64,000 bases of DNA from Ruaniaceae bacterium KH17. GTDB taxonomy: Bacteria; Actinomycetota; Actinomycetes; Actinomycetales; Actinomycetaceae. This document shows, one piece after another, positions 27,180 through 36,728 of this stretch. Every line of letters begins with the position of its first letter. The stretch's first letter is position 1. The DNA is taken from contig FZQV01000010.1 in the NCBI GenBank assembly GCA_900199505.1, positions 1-64,000 on the forward strand. Reading direction: 5' to 3'. Under the pieces are notes generated by a model. The model saw nothing but the letters and a program-made list of their open reading frames with translations. It ran no database searches and was not told the DNA's origin. The translations under genes and the position numbers were made by a program.

Positions 27180-27464
27180 TCACACGAGGAACTGAAGGCT
27201 CACCTCAGACTCGAGAAGCGGCCCAGTCTTTCCATTCAGGACGGCGTTCTCGGGATCCGCGATGTGCTCGGCAAACGCCGCCTCATCGCGGTACTGCTCG
27301 ATCACCACCACCCGTGAGGGAACCTCCTTGTCGATGTACACCTCGAAGCGCTCCGAGCCGTCCATCGAGAGCACATGCTTCGCGTATTCATCCAGGTGCG
27401 CCTTCACTTCGGCCACGGTATCCGGCCGAGCTTCGTTCACCGCGATCAGATTAATCGCCGCCAT
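27180..27464 (-). CDS. Antibiotic biosynthesis monooxygenase (ABM) domain protein
   Basis: A 94-residue ferredoxin-like dimeric alpha-beta barrel protein: INLIAVNEARPDTVAEV, then SERFEVYIDKEVPSRVVVIE and a DEAAFAEHIADPE helix. Proteins of this size include YgiN-like quinol monooxygenases and heme-degrading enzymes; no residue here decides between them. It is divergent from moxR. Confidence 0.78.
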   Translation of the reverse strand: MAAINLIAVNEARPDTVAEVKAHLDEYAKHVLSMDGSERFEVYIDKEVPSRVVVIEQYRDEAAFAEHIADPENAVLNGKTGPLLESEVSLQFLV

Positions 27465-27574
27465 GGGAGCCTCCGTTCGTTACATCTATTCTGCGTCTCA
27501 ACTCGATCCCGTGAGACGAAAACCAAGCCCAGCTTCGGGTCTCGCCCGCATAGGCAAAGGGCTAGCCTTGGCGT

Positions 27575-28543
27575 ATGACAGTGCCGCACAGCACCGAGCC
27601 CACCATCAATGTACGCGGGCTCGCTCAGCAGATCGCTCACGCTCTCGGCGAGGTATTGAGTGGTCGTCCCGAGGCGATCGAGACGTCGATCATCACCCTG
27701 CTGGCGGGTGGACATCTCCTCCTGGAGGACGTGCCCGGCGTCGGGAAAACTACTCTCGCGACGACGCTGGCTCGATCGATCGATGCCACGCCGCGGCGGA
27801 TCCAGTTCACCTCGGACATGCTGCCCACGGACGTCACGGGGCTGTCCGTGTATGACCAGGACAAGCACGAGTTCCAGTTCCACCCGGGACCAATCTTCGC
27901 GAACATCGTGATCGGTGATGAGGTCAATCGCGCCACCCCCAAGACGCAGTCGGCGCTCTTGGAGGCGATGGGTGAACATTCGGTGACGGTGGACGGCGTC
28001 ACTCGCGCGCTCCCGGAGCTGTTCATGGTGGTGGCGACTCAGAATCCGCAGGACATGGAGGGCACGTTCCCTCTTCCCGAGGCGCAGCGGGACCGTTTCA
28101 TGACCCGGATCTCGCTGGGTTACCCCGATGCCAACGCGGAGATCGCGATGCTCACAGCGCGTCAGCTCACGGATCCGGCCACGGCGGTGACGCCGGTCGC
28201 CACGATCAATGAGGTCCTTGCGGCGCGCGAGGCCGTTTCGCACGTGCACCTCGCCGACGAGGTGGCGCGCTACCTCGTGGCGATCGTCGCGGCCACCCGA
28301 TCTCACCCTGGGATCTCGCTCGGCGGGAGCCCGCGCGCCACGCTCCACCTCACCCGGATGGCCCGTTCGCGTGCGGCCGTGGGTGGGCGCGGCTATGTCT
28401 CACCCGACGACGTGGCGGCCCTCGCCGGGCGCGTGCTCCCGCACCGCCTCGCGCCGCGTGGCCGGTTCGGCTCGGTCAGCGATTCCTTGGCGGCGGCGAC
28501 AGAGATCGTGGCGGAGATCGTCGCCCGTACTCCCGTGAAGTGA
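27575..28543 (+). CDS. MoxR-family AAA+ ATPase
   Basis: A 322-residue AAA+ protein with Walker A DVPGVGKTT, Walker B IVIGDEVNRA and sensor VVATQNPQDMEGTFPLPEAQ, which is diagnostic for MoxR. MoxR ATPases work as chaperone-like partners of DUF58 or VWA proteins. The downstream DUF58 and transglutaminase genes confirm the usual three-gene unit. TAGCCT (27563-27568) six bases before the ATG suggests a leaderless mRNA. The stop overlaps the DUF58 start. Confidence 0.92.
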   Translation: MTVPHSTEPTINVRGLAQQIAHALGEVLSGRPEAIETSIITLLAGGHLLLEDVPGVGKTTLATTLARSIDATPRRIQFTSDMLPTDVTGLSVYDQDKHEFQFHPGPIFANIVIGDEVNRATPKTQSALLEAMGEHSVTVDGVTRALPELFMVVATQNPQDMEGTFPLPEAQRDRFMTRISLGYPDANAEIAMLTARQLTDPATAVTPVATINEVLAAREAVSHVHLADEVARYLVAIVAATRSHPGISLGGSPRATLHLTRMARSRAAVGGRGYVSPDDVAALAGRVLPHRLAPRGRFGSVSDSLAAATEIVAEIVARTPVK

Positions 28544-29601
28544 TGATCACGCTGACGCGCCGCGGCTGGGGGATGCTCTTCGGCGCGTTCGGCGTGTGGG
28601 GATCGTGGTGGCTCATCCAGCTTCGGGATCTCTGGTATCTCGCGGCGTTCCTGCTGGTACTGGTCCTGCTCGCGACGGCGATCACGGCCTTGGGGCCTCG
28701 GCTCGCCCGGGTGGAGGTCCAGGTCTCCGTCTCCGATCCCACTCCCACGGTGGGTGACACGATCCTGGTGACGGCCCACGTGCGGCAACGCGCTGGGCTG
28801 GGTTTCAGGCTCGCGCTGCGCTGGCTGGATGCGGAGCACTCCACCCCTCTCACGGGCGGCGAGATCAGCCGCGAGAGCATCCACCAGTCCCTCTCGCAAC
28901 GAGGCCGGCAGGATGTGGGCGTGGCCGGGACCGAGATTCTCGGGCCGTTGGGCCTGGCGAGCCGGCGACTCAACCGGCGCGTGACGACCGAGATTCTCGT
29001 GCTCCCGCAGCTCATCCCCGAGCTCGAGGAGATGCTCTCCGGCGGAGGGCAGCAGCTTCTCACCGAGGAGAACTCGGCGTCGATCTCCTCGCTCCATAGT
29101 TCGGGAATCCCTGCGGGTGCGGTACGTGAGTACCAGGCGGGAGACACGCGGCGTCAGATCCATTGGAAGCAGAGCGCCCGGCAGGGCGAACTCTTGGTGA
29201 ACCTCCACGAGCAAGAGAACCAGCCGCAACGGACTTTCTTGCTGGTGACGCACCGGCGCACGTATCACCTCCCCGTTGAGTTCGAGCGGGCGGTCTCGGC
29301 CGTAGCTACGCTCGCCGTCTGCTCGATGCGCGAGGGCTGCCGGGTGCGGCTCGCCTGCGGCACCGATACCCTCGAGAACCCCAGCGTGGACGAGGCGCTG
29401 CGGTATCTCGCCGTGCTTGAGCGAGCCGATGTCGTCACGGAACCGCTTGAGGGCACCGTCCATGCGGTGGTCACGGGTGGCCTTTCCGCGACAGTCACTG
29501 CCGCACTCGAAGAGATGAGCCCGAGCCTGTTGATCATCACGTCACCGGGGCACGCCGCCGCGAAGACCCCCGGGTGGAGCAGGGTGATTGTTGATGACTG
29601 A
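28543..29601 (+). CDS. DUF58 domain membrane protein
   Basis: About 352 residues with two N-terminal membrane segments (MLFGAFGVWGSWWLIQL and DLWYLAAFLLVLVLLATAI) and a cytoplasmic DUF58 core carrying REYQAGDTRRQIHWKQSAR. Either GTG 28540 or ATG 28543 may start the protein; both overlap the moxR stop. It is the usual partner of MoxR. The 3' end overlaps the transglutaminase gene by eight bases. Confidence 0.88.
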   Translation: MITLTRRGWGMLFGAFGVWGSWWLIQLRDLWYLAAFLLVLVLLATAITALGPRLARVEVQVSVSDPTPTVGDTILVTAHVRQRAGLGFRLALRWLDAEHSTPLTGGEISRESIHQSLSQRGRQDVGVAGTEILGPLGLASRRLNRRVTTEILVLPQLIPELEEMLSGGGQQLLTEENSASISSLHSSGIPAGAVREYQAGDTRRQIHWKQSARQGELLVNLHEQENQPQRTFLLVTHRRTYHLPVEFERAVSAVATLAVCSMREGCRVRLACGTDTLENPSVDEALRYLAVLERADVVTEPLEGTVHAVVTGGLSATVTAALEEMSPSLLIITSPGHAAAKTPGWSRVIVDD

Positions 29602-31876
29602 GCCACGTGAATGGCCCCACCGGAGGGCCCAACTGTTCGCGGCCGGTGCCGCAGTCGTCGGTGTATGGACGGTCGTCATCTTCTCCCTTCAGGCCGTCTT
29701 CGAGCCCGGACTCTGGCGCGCGGGCTTCGTGGCGATCTGCGCGATGACGATCGCGATCGCCTGCATGGTGCGCGCGATCTGGCCGAACACGCGCACCGCT
29801 GCCGGGGTCCTCGGCGGTCTCGGCGGGCTCGTGTGCTGGTGGTTCCTCGCCGACCGCGCTGGCCGCGCCAGTGAATGGCTCTTCCATCCCAAGACGCAGG
29901 TGGACTCGGCAATCCGCGCCGCGCTCAGCGGATACGCTCCCGTGGATGCAACCGGGCCATTGGCGGATGTGGCGATGTTGGTCATCCTGCTCGCGGTGAC
30001 GGCCAGCGCATTGCTTCTCGTGGGCGGCAGCCTGCCCCTCGCGGCCGGAGCGCTCGCCGCGCTCTTCCTGCTCGTGCCATTCGTGATCGTTGGGCTGAGA
30101 ATTCCCCCGGGCTATCTCATCCTTGCCGGGGCGTTTCTGATGCTGCTCGCTTGGCTGGGATCGCCCACCGTTCATTGGGCCGGGCTGGCGACAGCGGGGC
30201 TGGCATTGGCGCTGGCGGCCGTCACGCTACAGGTTGCCCCCGAGACGCGGGACAAGGTGTGGAACGGATCGGTGGTGCGATCCCCTGTCTCGACAACGGT
30301 GCCGGACGTGACCGTGAGCCTGGCGGCGGATCTGCGGCAGCGCGGCAGCTCCCGCGCCTTCACGTTCACCAGTGAGATTGGCGGGCCGCAATACTTCACC
30401 CTCGCCACGCTCAGGGACTTCACCGAGGGACGTTGGCTCCCGGATGCGGTGCTGAGTTCTCAGAGCACGGATACCGCGCGTTCACAGGAGCGGGCTTTCG
30501 CGGGTTCCACCTTCGTCGAGATCTTCCCGGAATCGGGCGAGGTGTCCGTTTACGAGTCGTCCGGGAGCGAGCAACCCGAGATCCAGGTAACGATCGACGG
30601 CCTGATTAGCGAGTGGTTGCCGCTCCCGCAGGCGGCCACGCGGGTCACCTCCAAGAGCGAGTCCTTCGATCCGTCCGCGTGGGTCTGGGCCGAATCGTCC
30701 GCCACGGCATTCTCCGACTCGGCGATCACGCGCCGTGGCGACATATACAGCGTCGAGGTGGCGGCACCGGTATCCCGCTATTGGGCGCTGAGCGTTCTCG
30801 ATCAGATCTCTCCCGAGTCTCTCGCACTCCTTACCGATCCAGCCGCGGTCCCTGTGGAACTCGCGCCGTATCTCGCGCTGCCAGATCAGATTCCAGAGGT
30901 ACTCACCGAGACGGCCCACCACATCGCAGGAGGAGCCGAACCGGATCGACTCGCTCTTGCCATCCAGCTCGAGTCCTACTTCCAGAGCGGCGAGTTCGTC
31001 TATGACGAGGCCGCGCCGTACACCCCCGGCACGGACCGCGATAACCCATACTCCGTGATGGAAGCCTTCCTCACCGAGAAGCGCGGATTCTGCGTGCACT
31101 TCGCCTCCACGTACGCGGTAATGGCGCGCTCGCTCGGCATCCCCACCCGCCTCGCCGTGGGTTACGCCGTCAACGCCGCCGATGGTCAGCCCACGGCCGT
31201 GCGCGGACGCGAACTGCACGCCTGGCCGGAGATCTATGTGGAGGAACTCGGCTGGATCCCGATGGAGCCAACGCCCGGCGGCGCAGGCATGCGCGCACTC
31301 GATCCGGAGTTCGAGGAGCCGGAGGTGCTGCCCACGATCGAGCCCGCAGACGAGGTCCCGGAACCTCTCCCGGAGGAGCCCACGATCGATCCGGTCTCGC
31401 CCACCACGCCTGATGACGGTGATACCGCAGACGATCCCGCCGTGGCCAGTGGGACCCTCCGGGCGCTCGGGATCGCCGCGCTCGTTGGTGGGACTCTTCT
31501 GATTCCGGCACTCACTCGGCTCGCCCGCCGGCTGTGGCGGGGCCGCACTGCACGCGAGCCATCGAGCCAGGCATGGGCCGAGTTCCGGGACACCGCCGTC
31601 GACCTGGGATACCTCTCCGACGGCGATGGCTCACCCCGGGCGCATACCGCCGATGCCCTCGTGGACTACTTGGTGGGCCGCGGCATCCTCGGTGCTACCG
31701 CCGCCGAATCCGCGCGCGAACTCGCCCACATGATGGAGGCCGAACGCTATGGCGAGGAGACGCCGTCGGGCAACCCCCAGGGGTCATTGGAGATTGCCCG
31801 CGCGGCGCTACTCGCGAACGCGACACCCGGAGTCCGCGCCCGCGCAGTGCTCCTCCCCCGCTCGCTCGTCCGCTAA
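29594..31876 (+). CDS. Transglutaminase-like (TgpA-type) membrane protein
   Basis: About 760 residues: several N-terminal membrane helices (residues about 15-220), a large extracytoplasmic part, and a transglutaminase core with catalytic Cys in KRGFCVHFASTYAVMARSLG, a catalytic His in RELHAWPEIYVE and a following W-I-P-M-E-P segment. A proline/glutamate-rich linker precedes a final membrane helix and a short cytoplasmic tail. The fold suggests peptide or amide bond chemistry at the cell surface. ATG 29594 overlaps DUF58. The stop overlaps the convergent oxidoreductase gene by four bases. Confidence 0.88.
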   Translation: MTEPREWPHRRAQLFAAGAAVVGVWTVVIFSLQAVFEPGLWRAGFVAICAMTIAIACMVRAIWPNTRTAAGVLGGLGGLVCWWFLADRAGRASEWLFHPKTQVDSAIRAALSGYAPVDATGPLADVAMLVILLAVTASALLLVGGSLPLAAGALAALFLLVPFVIVGLRIPPGYLILAGAFLMLLAWLGSPTVHWAGLATAGLALALAAVTLQVAPETRDKVWNGSVVRSPVSTTVPDVTVSLAADLRQRGSSRAFTFTSEIGGPQYFTLATLRDFTEGRWLPDAVLSSQSTDTARSQERAFAGSTFVEIFPESGEVSVYESSGSEQPEIQVTIDGLISEWLPLPQAATRVTSKSESFDPSAWVWAESSATAFSDSAITRRGDIYSVEVAAPVSRYWALSVLDQISPESLALLTDPAAVPVELAPYLALPDQIPEVLTETAHHIAGGAEPDRLALAIQLESYFQSGEFVYDEAAPYTPGTDRDNPYSVMEAFLTEKRGFCVHFASTYAVMARSLGIPTRLAVGYAVNAADGQPTAVRGRELHAWPEIYVEELGWIPMEPTPGGAGMRALDPEFEEPEVLPTIEPADEVPEPLPEEPTIDPVSPTTPDDGDTADDPAVASGTLRALGIAALVGGTLLIPALTRLARRLWRGRTAREPSSQAWAEFRDTAVDLGYLSDGDGSPRAHTADALVDYLVGRGILGATAAESARELAHMMEAERYGEETPSGNPQGSLEIARAALLANATPGVRARAVLLPRSLVR

Positions 31877-33126
31877 GCGCGAGGGTTCCATTCGCCCTTC
31901 GCCACGGCCGGCACGAAGTCTTCAAGGTCCAGCGGCCAGGTGACACGGCGGCCCTCTTCAGCGGACTGGTATGCCGCCATCAGAAACTCGACCACCTCGA
32001 GGCCAGCCTCGAGACCCTCGAGCGGCTGCTCACCCTTCAGGAAGGCGGTGGCAAGGTATGAGTTCTCGCCGGTGTAGCCGTAGGACATGGACTCGTCTGA
32101 GAGGAGCGGCATGAGGCCCTCCTCCGCGTTCTGCTTCTCGATCATGTCCTCGCCTTCGGACTGCTCGAGATTGCGGGACATGAACAACCTGGACTCGGTG
32201 GACAGAGTGTCCGATTCCATCGAATACTCCGGGCCGAGAAGCTCGAAGGAGAGCCGAAGGCCGGCGCCCACATAACTCCACGACGTGGTTGCCTCCACAA
32301 TCACGGGCTCACCATCACCGTTCACGAACTCGAAGACGGCGTGCGCATAATCCTCCGAGGGCGTCTTGGTGTAGTCCACGACACCCGGGTAGGTGTCCTG
32401 AAGCTCCTTGGCGTGCTTCGCGCGCCCCCACTTGAGCGAGGCAATGGTGGCCGTGACAGCCACGGGTGTGAGCCACTCTGAGTGCCGTGTTCCGGGAGGC
32501 GAGAGCAGGAAGCGTCCTGCCTCAACGGAGTGGCACATCATGTCGTTGAGCACGCCACCGCCCTCGGTCGCGCCGTTCCAGAACCAGGTGTTGTGCGGGC
32601 CGGAGTGCTCCTCCGCGGCCCGCGCCAGGTACGGCGTACCGGATGCCGCAGCGCCGCGCGCCCAGACGATGTCCCGCGAGCGGACCAGGCCGGGCGAGTA
32701 CACCTGGTTCTCGAGGTATCCGTGCAGGAGGCCCGCTCCCTGGACCAACTCAAGTACTTCCCGCGCCTCGGCGATCGTGCGCCCGAGCGGCTTCTCGATC
32801 GCGATCGCCTTCAGTTCGGCACGGCCCGAGGTCACCTCATCGGTTATGGCTCTCACGACCTCGATGCGGGTGAAGTTCGGGGTGAGCACCCAGATTGCGT
32901 CCACGCGCGGGTCTCGGACCAGTTGGGCGATGTCGTCGTACGCGGCAACCTGGTTACCCACACCGGTCGCTTCGGCCTTATCGGCAAGTGACTGTGCGCT
33001 CTCCTTTGTCAGGGAGCACACCGCAACCACATCCGCATCCCGCACGCCGGTGAACGAATCGACGTGGAAGTGACCGATGAACCCGGCTCCGAGTATTCCG
33101 ACGCCCAAGGTTTCACGCTGAGCCAT
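31873..33126 (-). CDS. Gfo/Idh/MocA-family oxidoreductase
   Basis: A 417-residue NAD(P)-dependent sugar or cyclitol dehydrogenase with an N-terminal Rossmann motif VGILGAGFIGHFHVDSF, the family EKP motif (IAIEKPLGRT), and a C-terminal alpha-beta domain including GGGVLNDMMCHSVEAGRFLL. It is the last gene of the sugar ABC transporter operon, so it probably oxidises the imported substrate. The pairing recalls inositol or deoxysugar operons, but the substrate is not decided by sequence. Confidence 0.88.
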   Translation of the reverse strand: MAQRETLGVGILGAGFIGHFHVDSFTGVRDADVVAVCSLTKESAQSLADKAEATGVGNQVAAYDDIAQLVRDPRVDAIWVLTPNFTRIEVVRAITDEVTSGRAELKAIAIEKPLGRTIAEAREVLELVQGAGLLHGYLENQVYSPGLVRSRDIVWARGAAASGTPYLARAAEEHSGPHNTWFWNGATEGGGVLNDMMCHSVEAGRFLLSPPGTRHSEWLTPVAVTATIASLKWGRAKHAKELQDTYPGVVDYTKTPSEDYAHAVFEFVNGDGEPVIVEATTSWSYVGAGLRLSFELLGPEYSMESDTLSTESRLFMSRNLEQSEGEDMIEKQNAEEGLMPLLSDESMSYGYTGENSYLATAFLKGEQPLEGLEAGLEVVEFLMAAYQSAEEGRRVTWPLDLEDFVPAVAKGEWNPRA

Positions 33127-33173
33127 TTCTCTTCCTCTCTAGCAGTATGGCCATGTGGCCGTGGTTGGGTGCT

Positions 33174-34163
33174 CTAGCTCCGCAGCTTTCGCTGCCTGCC
33201 GTAGAGCGCGAGCAGGAGAATCAGGACCACACCATTGACGATGATGCGCCCCGATTCGGGCATGTTGATGGTGGTCAGGAACGAGCTGAGCACCGTAAGG
33301 AGCACCGCGCCGATCGCAGAGCCGAGGTAGCCACCCACTCCCCCCGCGACGAGGGTGCCACCGATCACCACGGCGGCGACCGAGGGCAACGTGAGGTTGT
33401 CGGCGAGGTTCAAGAAGACGGTTTCGGTGTAGCCGAGCATCATGAGGCCCCCGACGACGGCGAAGAACCCCGAGAGCACATAGGACAGGAGCACCGTGCG
33501 GGAGACGGGAACGCCGGAGAGCCGAGATGCCGAACGGTTCGCCCCGATCGCGAAGATGTTCCAGCCGGTCCAGGTGCGGCGCAGGAAGATGCTCACCAGC
33601 ACGATCGCAATCGCCCACAGGAACAGCACGCCCGGGATGTCGAGGAGCCATCTCCCATTCACGAGGCCGGTGAGGGCGGGCGCACTGCGTCCGCCAGCCA
33701 CGCCTTTGGTGTAGGCGAGGATGATGCCGGTCACCACCCCCATCATGCCGAGCGTCATCACGAACGGTGGGATCTTGAGGAGCAGAATGCCAATCCCGTT
33801 GGCGAGACCAATGAGGCAACCGACGGCGAGCGGAACCAGGATTCCGAGAAGCAGGTTGTCGTTCGACCCGTCCATCACTTTGGCGGCCACAATTGCGCCG
33901 AGCGTGGCAGTCTTCCCCACGGAGAGGTCGATCCCGTCACCGCCAGAGAGGATCACGATCGTCTGCCCGATCGCAATAAAGCCGAGGAACGAGGCCACGC
34001 GCAACATTGCGAGGATCTGCCGATAGGAGCCGAATCCCGGCGAGAAGATCTGGCCGAGGACGATCAGCAGCACGATGATGACGAGCGCGATCAGCACGGG
34101 ATTCTTCCACCACTGAGTGTACGAGCGTGCCGCCAGCTTCTCGATGGGCGTGTCGATTGTCAT
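33174..34163 (-). CDS. Carbohydrate ABC transporter permease (RbsC/YjfF type)
   Basis: A 329-residue permease with eight to ten hydrophobic segments and the CUT2-family core ILSGGDGIDLSVGKTATLGA. The second permease overlaps it by four bases, so the transporter uses a heterodimeric membrane channel. Residue YTKGVAGGRSAP resembles the YjfF-type variants used for furanose-like sugars, but this is weak evidence for substrate. Confidence 0.9.
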   Translation of the reverse strand: MTIDTPIEKLAARSYTQWWKNPVLIALVIIVLLIVLGQIFSPGFGSYRQILAMLRVASFLGFIAIGQTIVILSGGDGIDLSVGKTATLGAIVAAKVMDGSNDNLLLGILVPLAVGCLIGLANGIGILLLKIPPFVMTLGMMGVVTGIILAYTKGVAGGRSAPALTGLVNGRWLLDIPGVLFLWAIAIVLVSIFLRRTWTGWNIFAIGANRSASRLSGVPVSRTVLLSYVLSGFFAVVGGLMMLGYTETVFLNLADNLTLPSVAAVVIGGTLVAGGVGGYLGSAIGAVLLTVLSSFLTTINMPESGRIIVNGVVLILLLALYGRQRKLRS

Positions 34164-35131
34164 GCTCCCCTCCTCCTTGTGGTCAATACCGACAGCGCCA
34201 GTGCGGCGATGATGATGAGTCCCGAGGTGAGCGCGCGGTAGGTGGTGGGCACCCCAAGGAAGAACAGAATGTTCGACGAGATCGAGAGGATCAGCGCACC
34301 CGCAACGGCGCCATAGGGCGCGCCACGGCCACCGCTGAGAGCGATGCCTCCGAGGACAACGGCGGCGATCGAGTTCAACGCCATGTCGGAGCCAACGAAG
34401 GGGTCACCCGAGCCGGTGTTCGCAAGTACCGCCATCGCGGCAAGCGCAGCGAACATGCCGGAGAAGACGAAGCTTCGAATCACCACCGACGTCACAGGGA
34501 CGAGCGAGGCATAGGAGGCCTCCTTATTGCCTCCCACCGCATAGAGTTGCTTCGCAAACGTGGTGCGCGAGAGCACCCACCACAACACCATGCCGAGCAG
34601 CACCAACAGCATCGGTACCGGGATCCCGCCCACCGCCATTCGGAAGCCATTCACAATCGCTGGTGGGACCGCTCCGCCCGGGGTCGGAAGCACGACGAGT
34701 GCTAGGCCGCTAAAGACCGACGCGGTCGCGAAGGTCGCAATCAACGGCTGGAGCCGCACAACAGCCACGATGAAGCCATTCAGCAGGCCGCAGATTGCGC
34801 CGGTGAGGAGCGCCGCGAGCAGGCCGAGCAGAATACGTGAATCCTGGCCATCCATGACCTTCAGCGAGACCACCGAGATCAACGCGATCTGCGCGCCGAG
34901 TGAGAGGTCGAGCGCACCGCCGATCACGATGATCGCTTGTGCGATGGCCGCGAAGACCAGCGGTGTGAAGGTCGCGAAGTTGCTGGTAAGGGAGTACTGG
35001 GTGAAGAAGGTGGGCTGCAGGATCGCATTGATGACTACCGCGGCAACCAGAAGTCCGAGCGTCACAGCAGCATTGAGACTGAAGGAGAACCGCTTCTGCC
35101 AGCCGCCCTCGCGCAGAATGTCCGTGCTCAT
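34160..35131 (-). CDS. Carbohydrate ABC transporter permease
   Basis: A 323-residue CUT2-family permease with a typical IVIGGALDLSLGAQIALISV core and a GGIALSGGRGAPYGAVAGAL segment near the C-terminus. It overlaps both the upstream ATPase gene and the downstream permease gene by four bases, indicating tight stoichiometric coupling. Confidence 0.91.
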   Translation of the reverse strand: MSTDILREGGWQKRFSFSLNAAVTLGLLVAAVVINAILQPTFFTQYSLTSNFATFTPLVFAAIAQAIIVIGGALDLSLGAQIALISVVSLKVMDGQDSRILLGLLAALLTGAICGLLNGFIVAVVRLQPLIATFATASVFSGLALVVLPTPGGAVPPAIVNGFRMAVGGIPVPMLLVLLGMVLWWVLSRTTFAKQLYAVGGNKEASYASLVPVTSVVIRSFVFSGMFAALAAMAVLANTGSGDPFVGSDMALNSIAAVVLGGIALSGGRGAPYGAVAGALILSISSNILFFLGVPTTYRALTSGLIIIAALALSVLTTRRRGA

Positions 35132-36651
35132 GCGCGCTTCTCCCCATCCACGCGAAGGGCGGAGGCAACCAGGTTGTCCTGCGTGACTTCGTCGCCCTCA
35201 AGCACCCGCACGATCTCGCCCTCGTACATGACGAAGACACGATCGCAGAGCGCCGCCAACTCGTTGTCATCGCTGGAGTTGATCAGGACCGTGATGCCCT
35301 CCGATGTGAGCAGCCGGATGAGATCGTAGATCTCCGCCTTTGCACCCACATCGATGCCTTTGGTCGGATCGTCGAGCAGGACGATCTGCGGATCGTTCAT
35401 GAGCCACTTTCCGATCACGACCTTCTGCTGATTGCCGCCTGAAAGCGTGGAGACCGGATCCATGATGGAGCCGATCTTGATGCGAAGCCGGTCCACCTGT
35501 TCGGTCGCGAGTGCTTTGGCCCGCTTAATGTTGATGAACCAGCCGGCCCAGGTGCTCCTCCTGAGAGCAACGACGTTCAGGTTCTCGAGGATCGGGCGCA
35601 CGGAGAGCAAGCCCTGCGTGGAGCGATCTCCAGGGACCAGCGCGACACCTGCGGCGATTGCACCGCGGGGAGTTCGATACTTCTGTGGCGTGCCTGCAAT
35701 CACGATCTCGCCATCGGTTAGCGGCGAATCGCCGAAGATCACATGCAACAACTCCGATTGGCCCTGCCCTTGGAGTCCACCGAGGCCCACCACTTCGCCT
35801 TTGCGAGCCTCGAGATTGACCCCATGGAGTCGGCTTGACTGGAGATTGCGAGTCTCGAGCTTCACCTCATCCGAGACCTGCACTCGTGCAATCTGCTCAA
35901 AGATCTCCTCTTGAGCGTCGGCAACCTCGCCGACCATCAGCCGCACAAGTTGCGCCTCGGTGGTCTCTGCCATCTCCACGGTGGCAACCGTTCGCCCGTT
36001 TCGGAGAATCGTTGCGCGGTCGCACAACTCCTTGACCTCTTCGAGGCGGTGAGAGACGAAGATGACGGCGACGCCGTCGGCGACGAGAGTGCGCACCGTT
36101 TCGAAGACGAGATCCACCTGTTCTCGGCGGAGGGATGCGGTTGCCTCATCGAGCACGAGGATGCGGGGTCCGCGGGCGACAGCCTTCGCGATCTCCACGA
36201 GTTGCTGCGAACCCGGGCTGAGGCTCCCTACCTCGGTGGACAACGTGATCCCTTTGTCCATCCCGGGCAGGAAGTGTTCGAGGGCCTGTGCCGCATACTC
36301 CCGCGAGGCGCGCCGATCCACGAAGCCGGCGGTCCCGAACTCCGTCCCGAGCAGCAGATTGTCCTGAAGGCTCAGGTCCGGGACCAGAGAGAGCTGCTGG
36401 TAGGCCGAGGCAATTCGCTCCCGGTGCGCATCGACCGGCTTGGAGATGCCAATCTGCACTCCGTTGATGACGATGGTCCCCTGATCGGGGCTCACCGTTC
36501 CACTGAGGACCTTGTTGAGGGTTGACTTGCCGGAGCCGTTTGGGCCCAGCAGGCCGTGAACCTCGCCGGTTTCCACCTCAAGGCTGGCGCCCTGGAGCGC
36601 ACGCACGCCACCGAACCGCTTGTGCACGTTGGCCATGTGCAGGTAGGGCAT
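35128..36651 (-). CDS. Sugar ABC transporter ATP-binding protein, double ATPase (RbsA/MglA type)
   Basis: A 507-residue protein with two fused ATPase domains. The first has Walker A GPNGSGKST, signature SPGSQQ and Walker B ILVLDEATASL. The second has a degenerate Walker A (GLQGQGQSEL lacks the GKS/T lysine), but a good LSGGNQQK signature and IVLLDDPTKGIDVG, as usual in RbsA/MglA proteins. It powers sugar uptake through the two permeases. A hairpin separates it from the upstream binding-protein gene. Confidence 0.94.
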   Translation of the reverse strand: MPYLHMANVHKRFGGVRALQGASLEVETGEVHGLLGPNGSGKSTLNKVLSGTVSPDQGTIVINGVQIGISKPVDAHRERIASAYQQLSLVPDLSLQDNLLLGTEFGTAGFVDRRASREYAAQALEHFLPGMDKGITLSTEVGSLSPGSQQLVEIAKAVARGPRILVLDEATASLRREQVDLVFETVRTLVADGVAVIFVSHRLEEVKELCDRATILRNGRTVATVEMAETTEAQLVRLMVGEVADAQEEIFEQIARVQVSDEVKLETRNLQSSRLHGVNLEARKGEVVGLGGLQGQGQSELLHVIFGDSPLTDGEIVIAGTPQKYRTPRGAIAAGVALVPGDRSTQGLLSVRPILENLNVVALRRSTWAGWFINIKRAKALATEQVDRLRIKIGSIMDPVSTLSGGNQQKVVIGKWLMNDPQIVLLDDPTKGIDVGAKAEIYDLIRLLTSEGITVLINSSDDNELAALCDRVFVMYEGEIVRVLEGDEVTQDNLVASALRVDGEKRA

Positions 36652-36688
36652 GAGAAGAAGCCTCGTTTCGATGGAACTGACAGGATGA

Positions 36689-36718
36689 CCCGGGGCGGCG
36701 GGCTACTACCGCCCCGGG
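36689..36718 (-). terminator. Intercistronic hairpin after the sugar-binding-protein gene
   Basis: CCCGGGGCGG (36689-36698) and CCGCCCCGGG (36709-36718) form a perfect ten-base stem in the gap between the binding-protein gene and the ATPase gene. Its position suggests partial termination or 3' mRNA protection, giving more binding protein than membrane components. Confidence 0.7.
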
Positions 36719-36728
36719 GGAAAGGTTC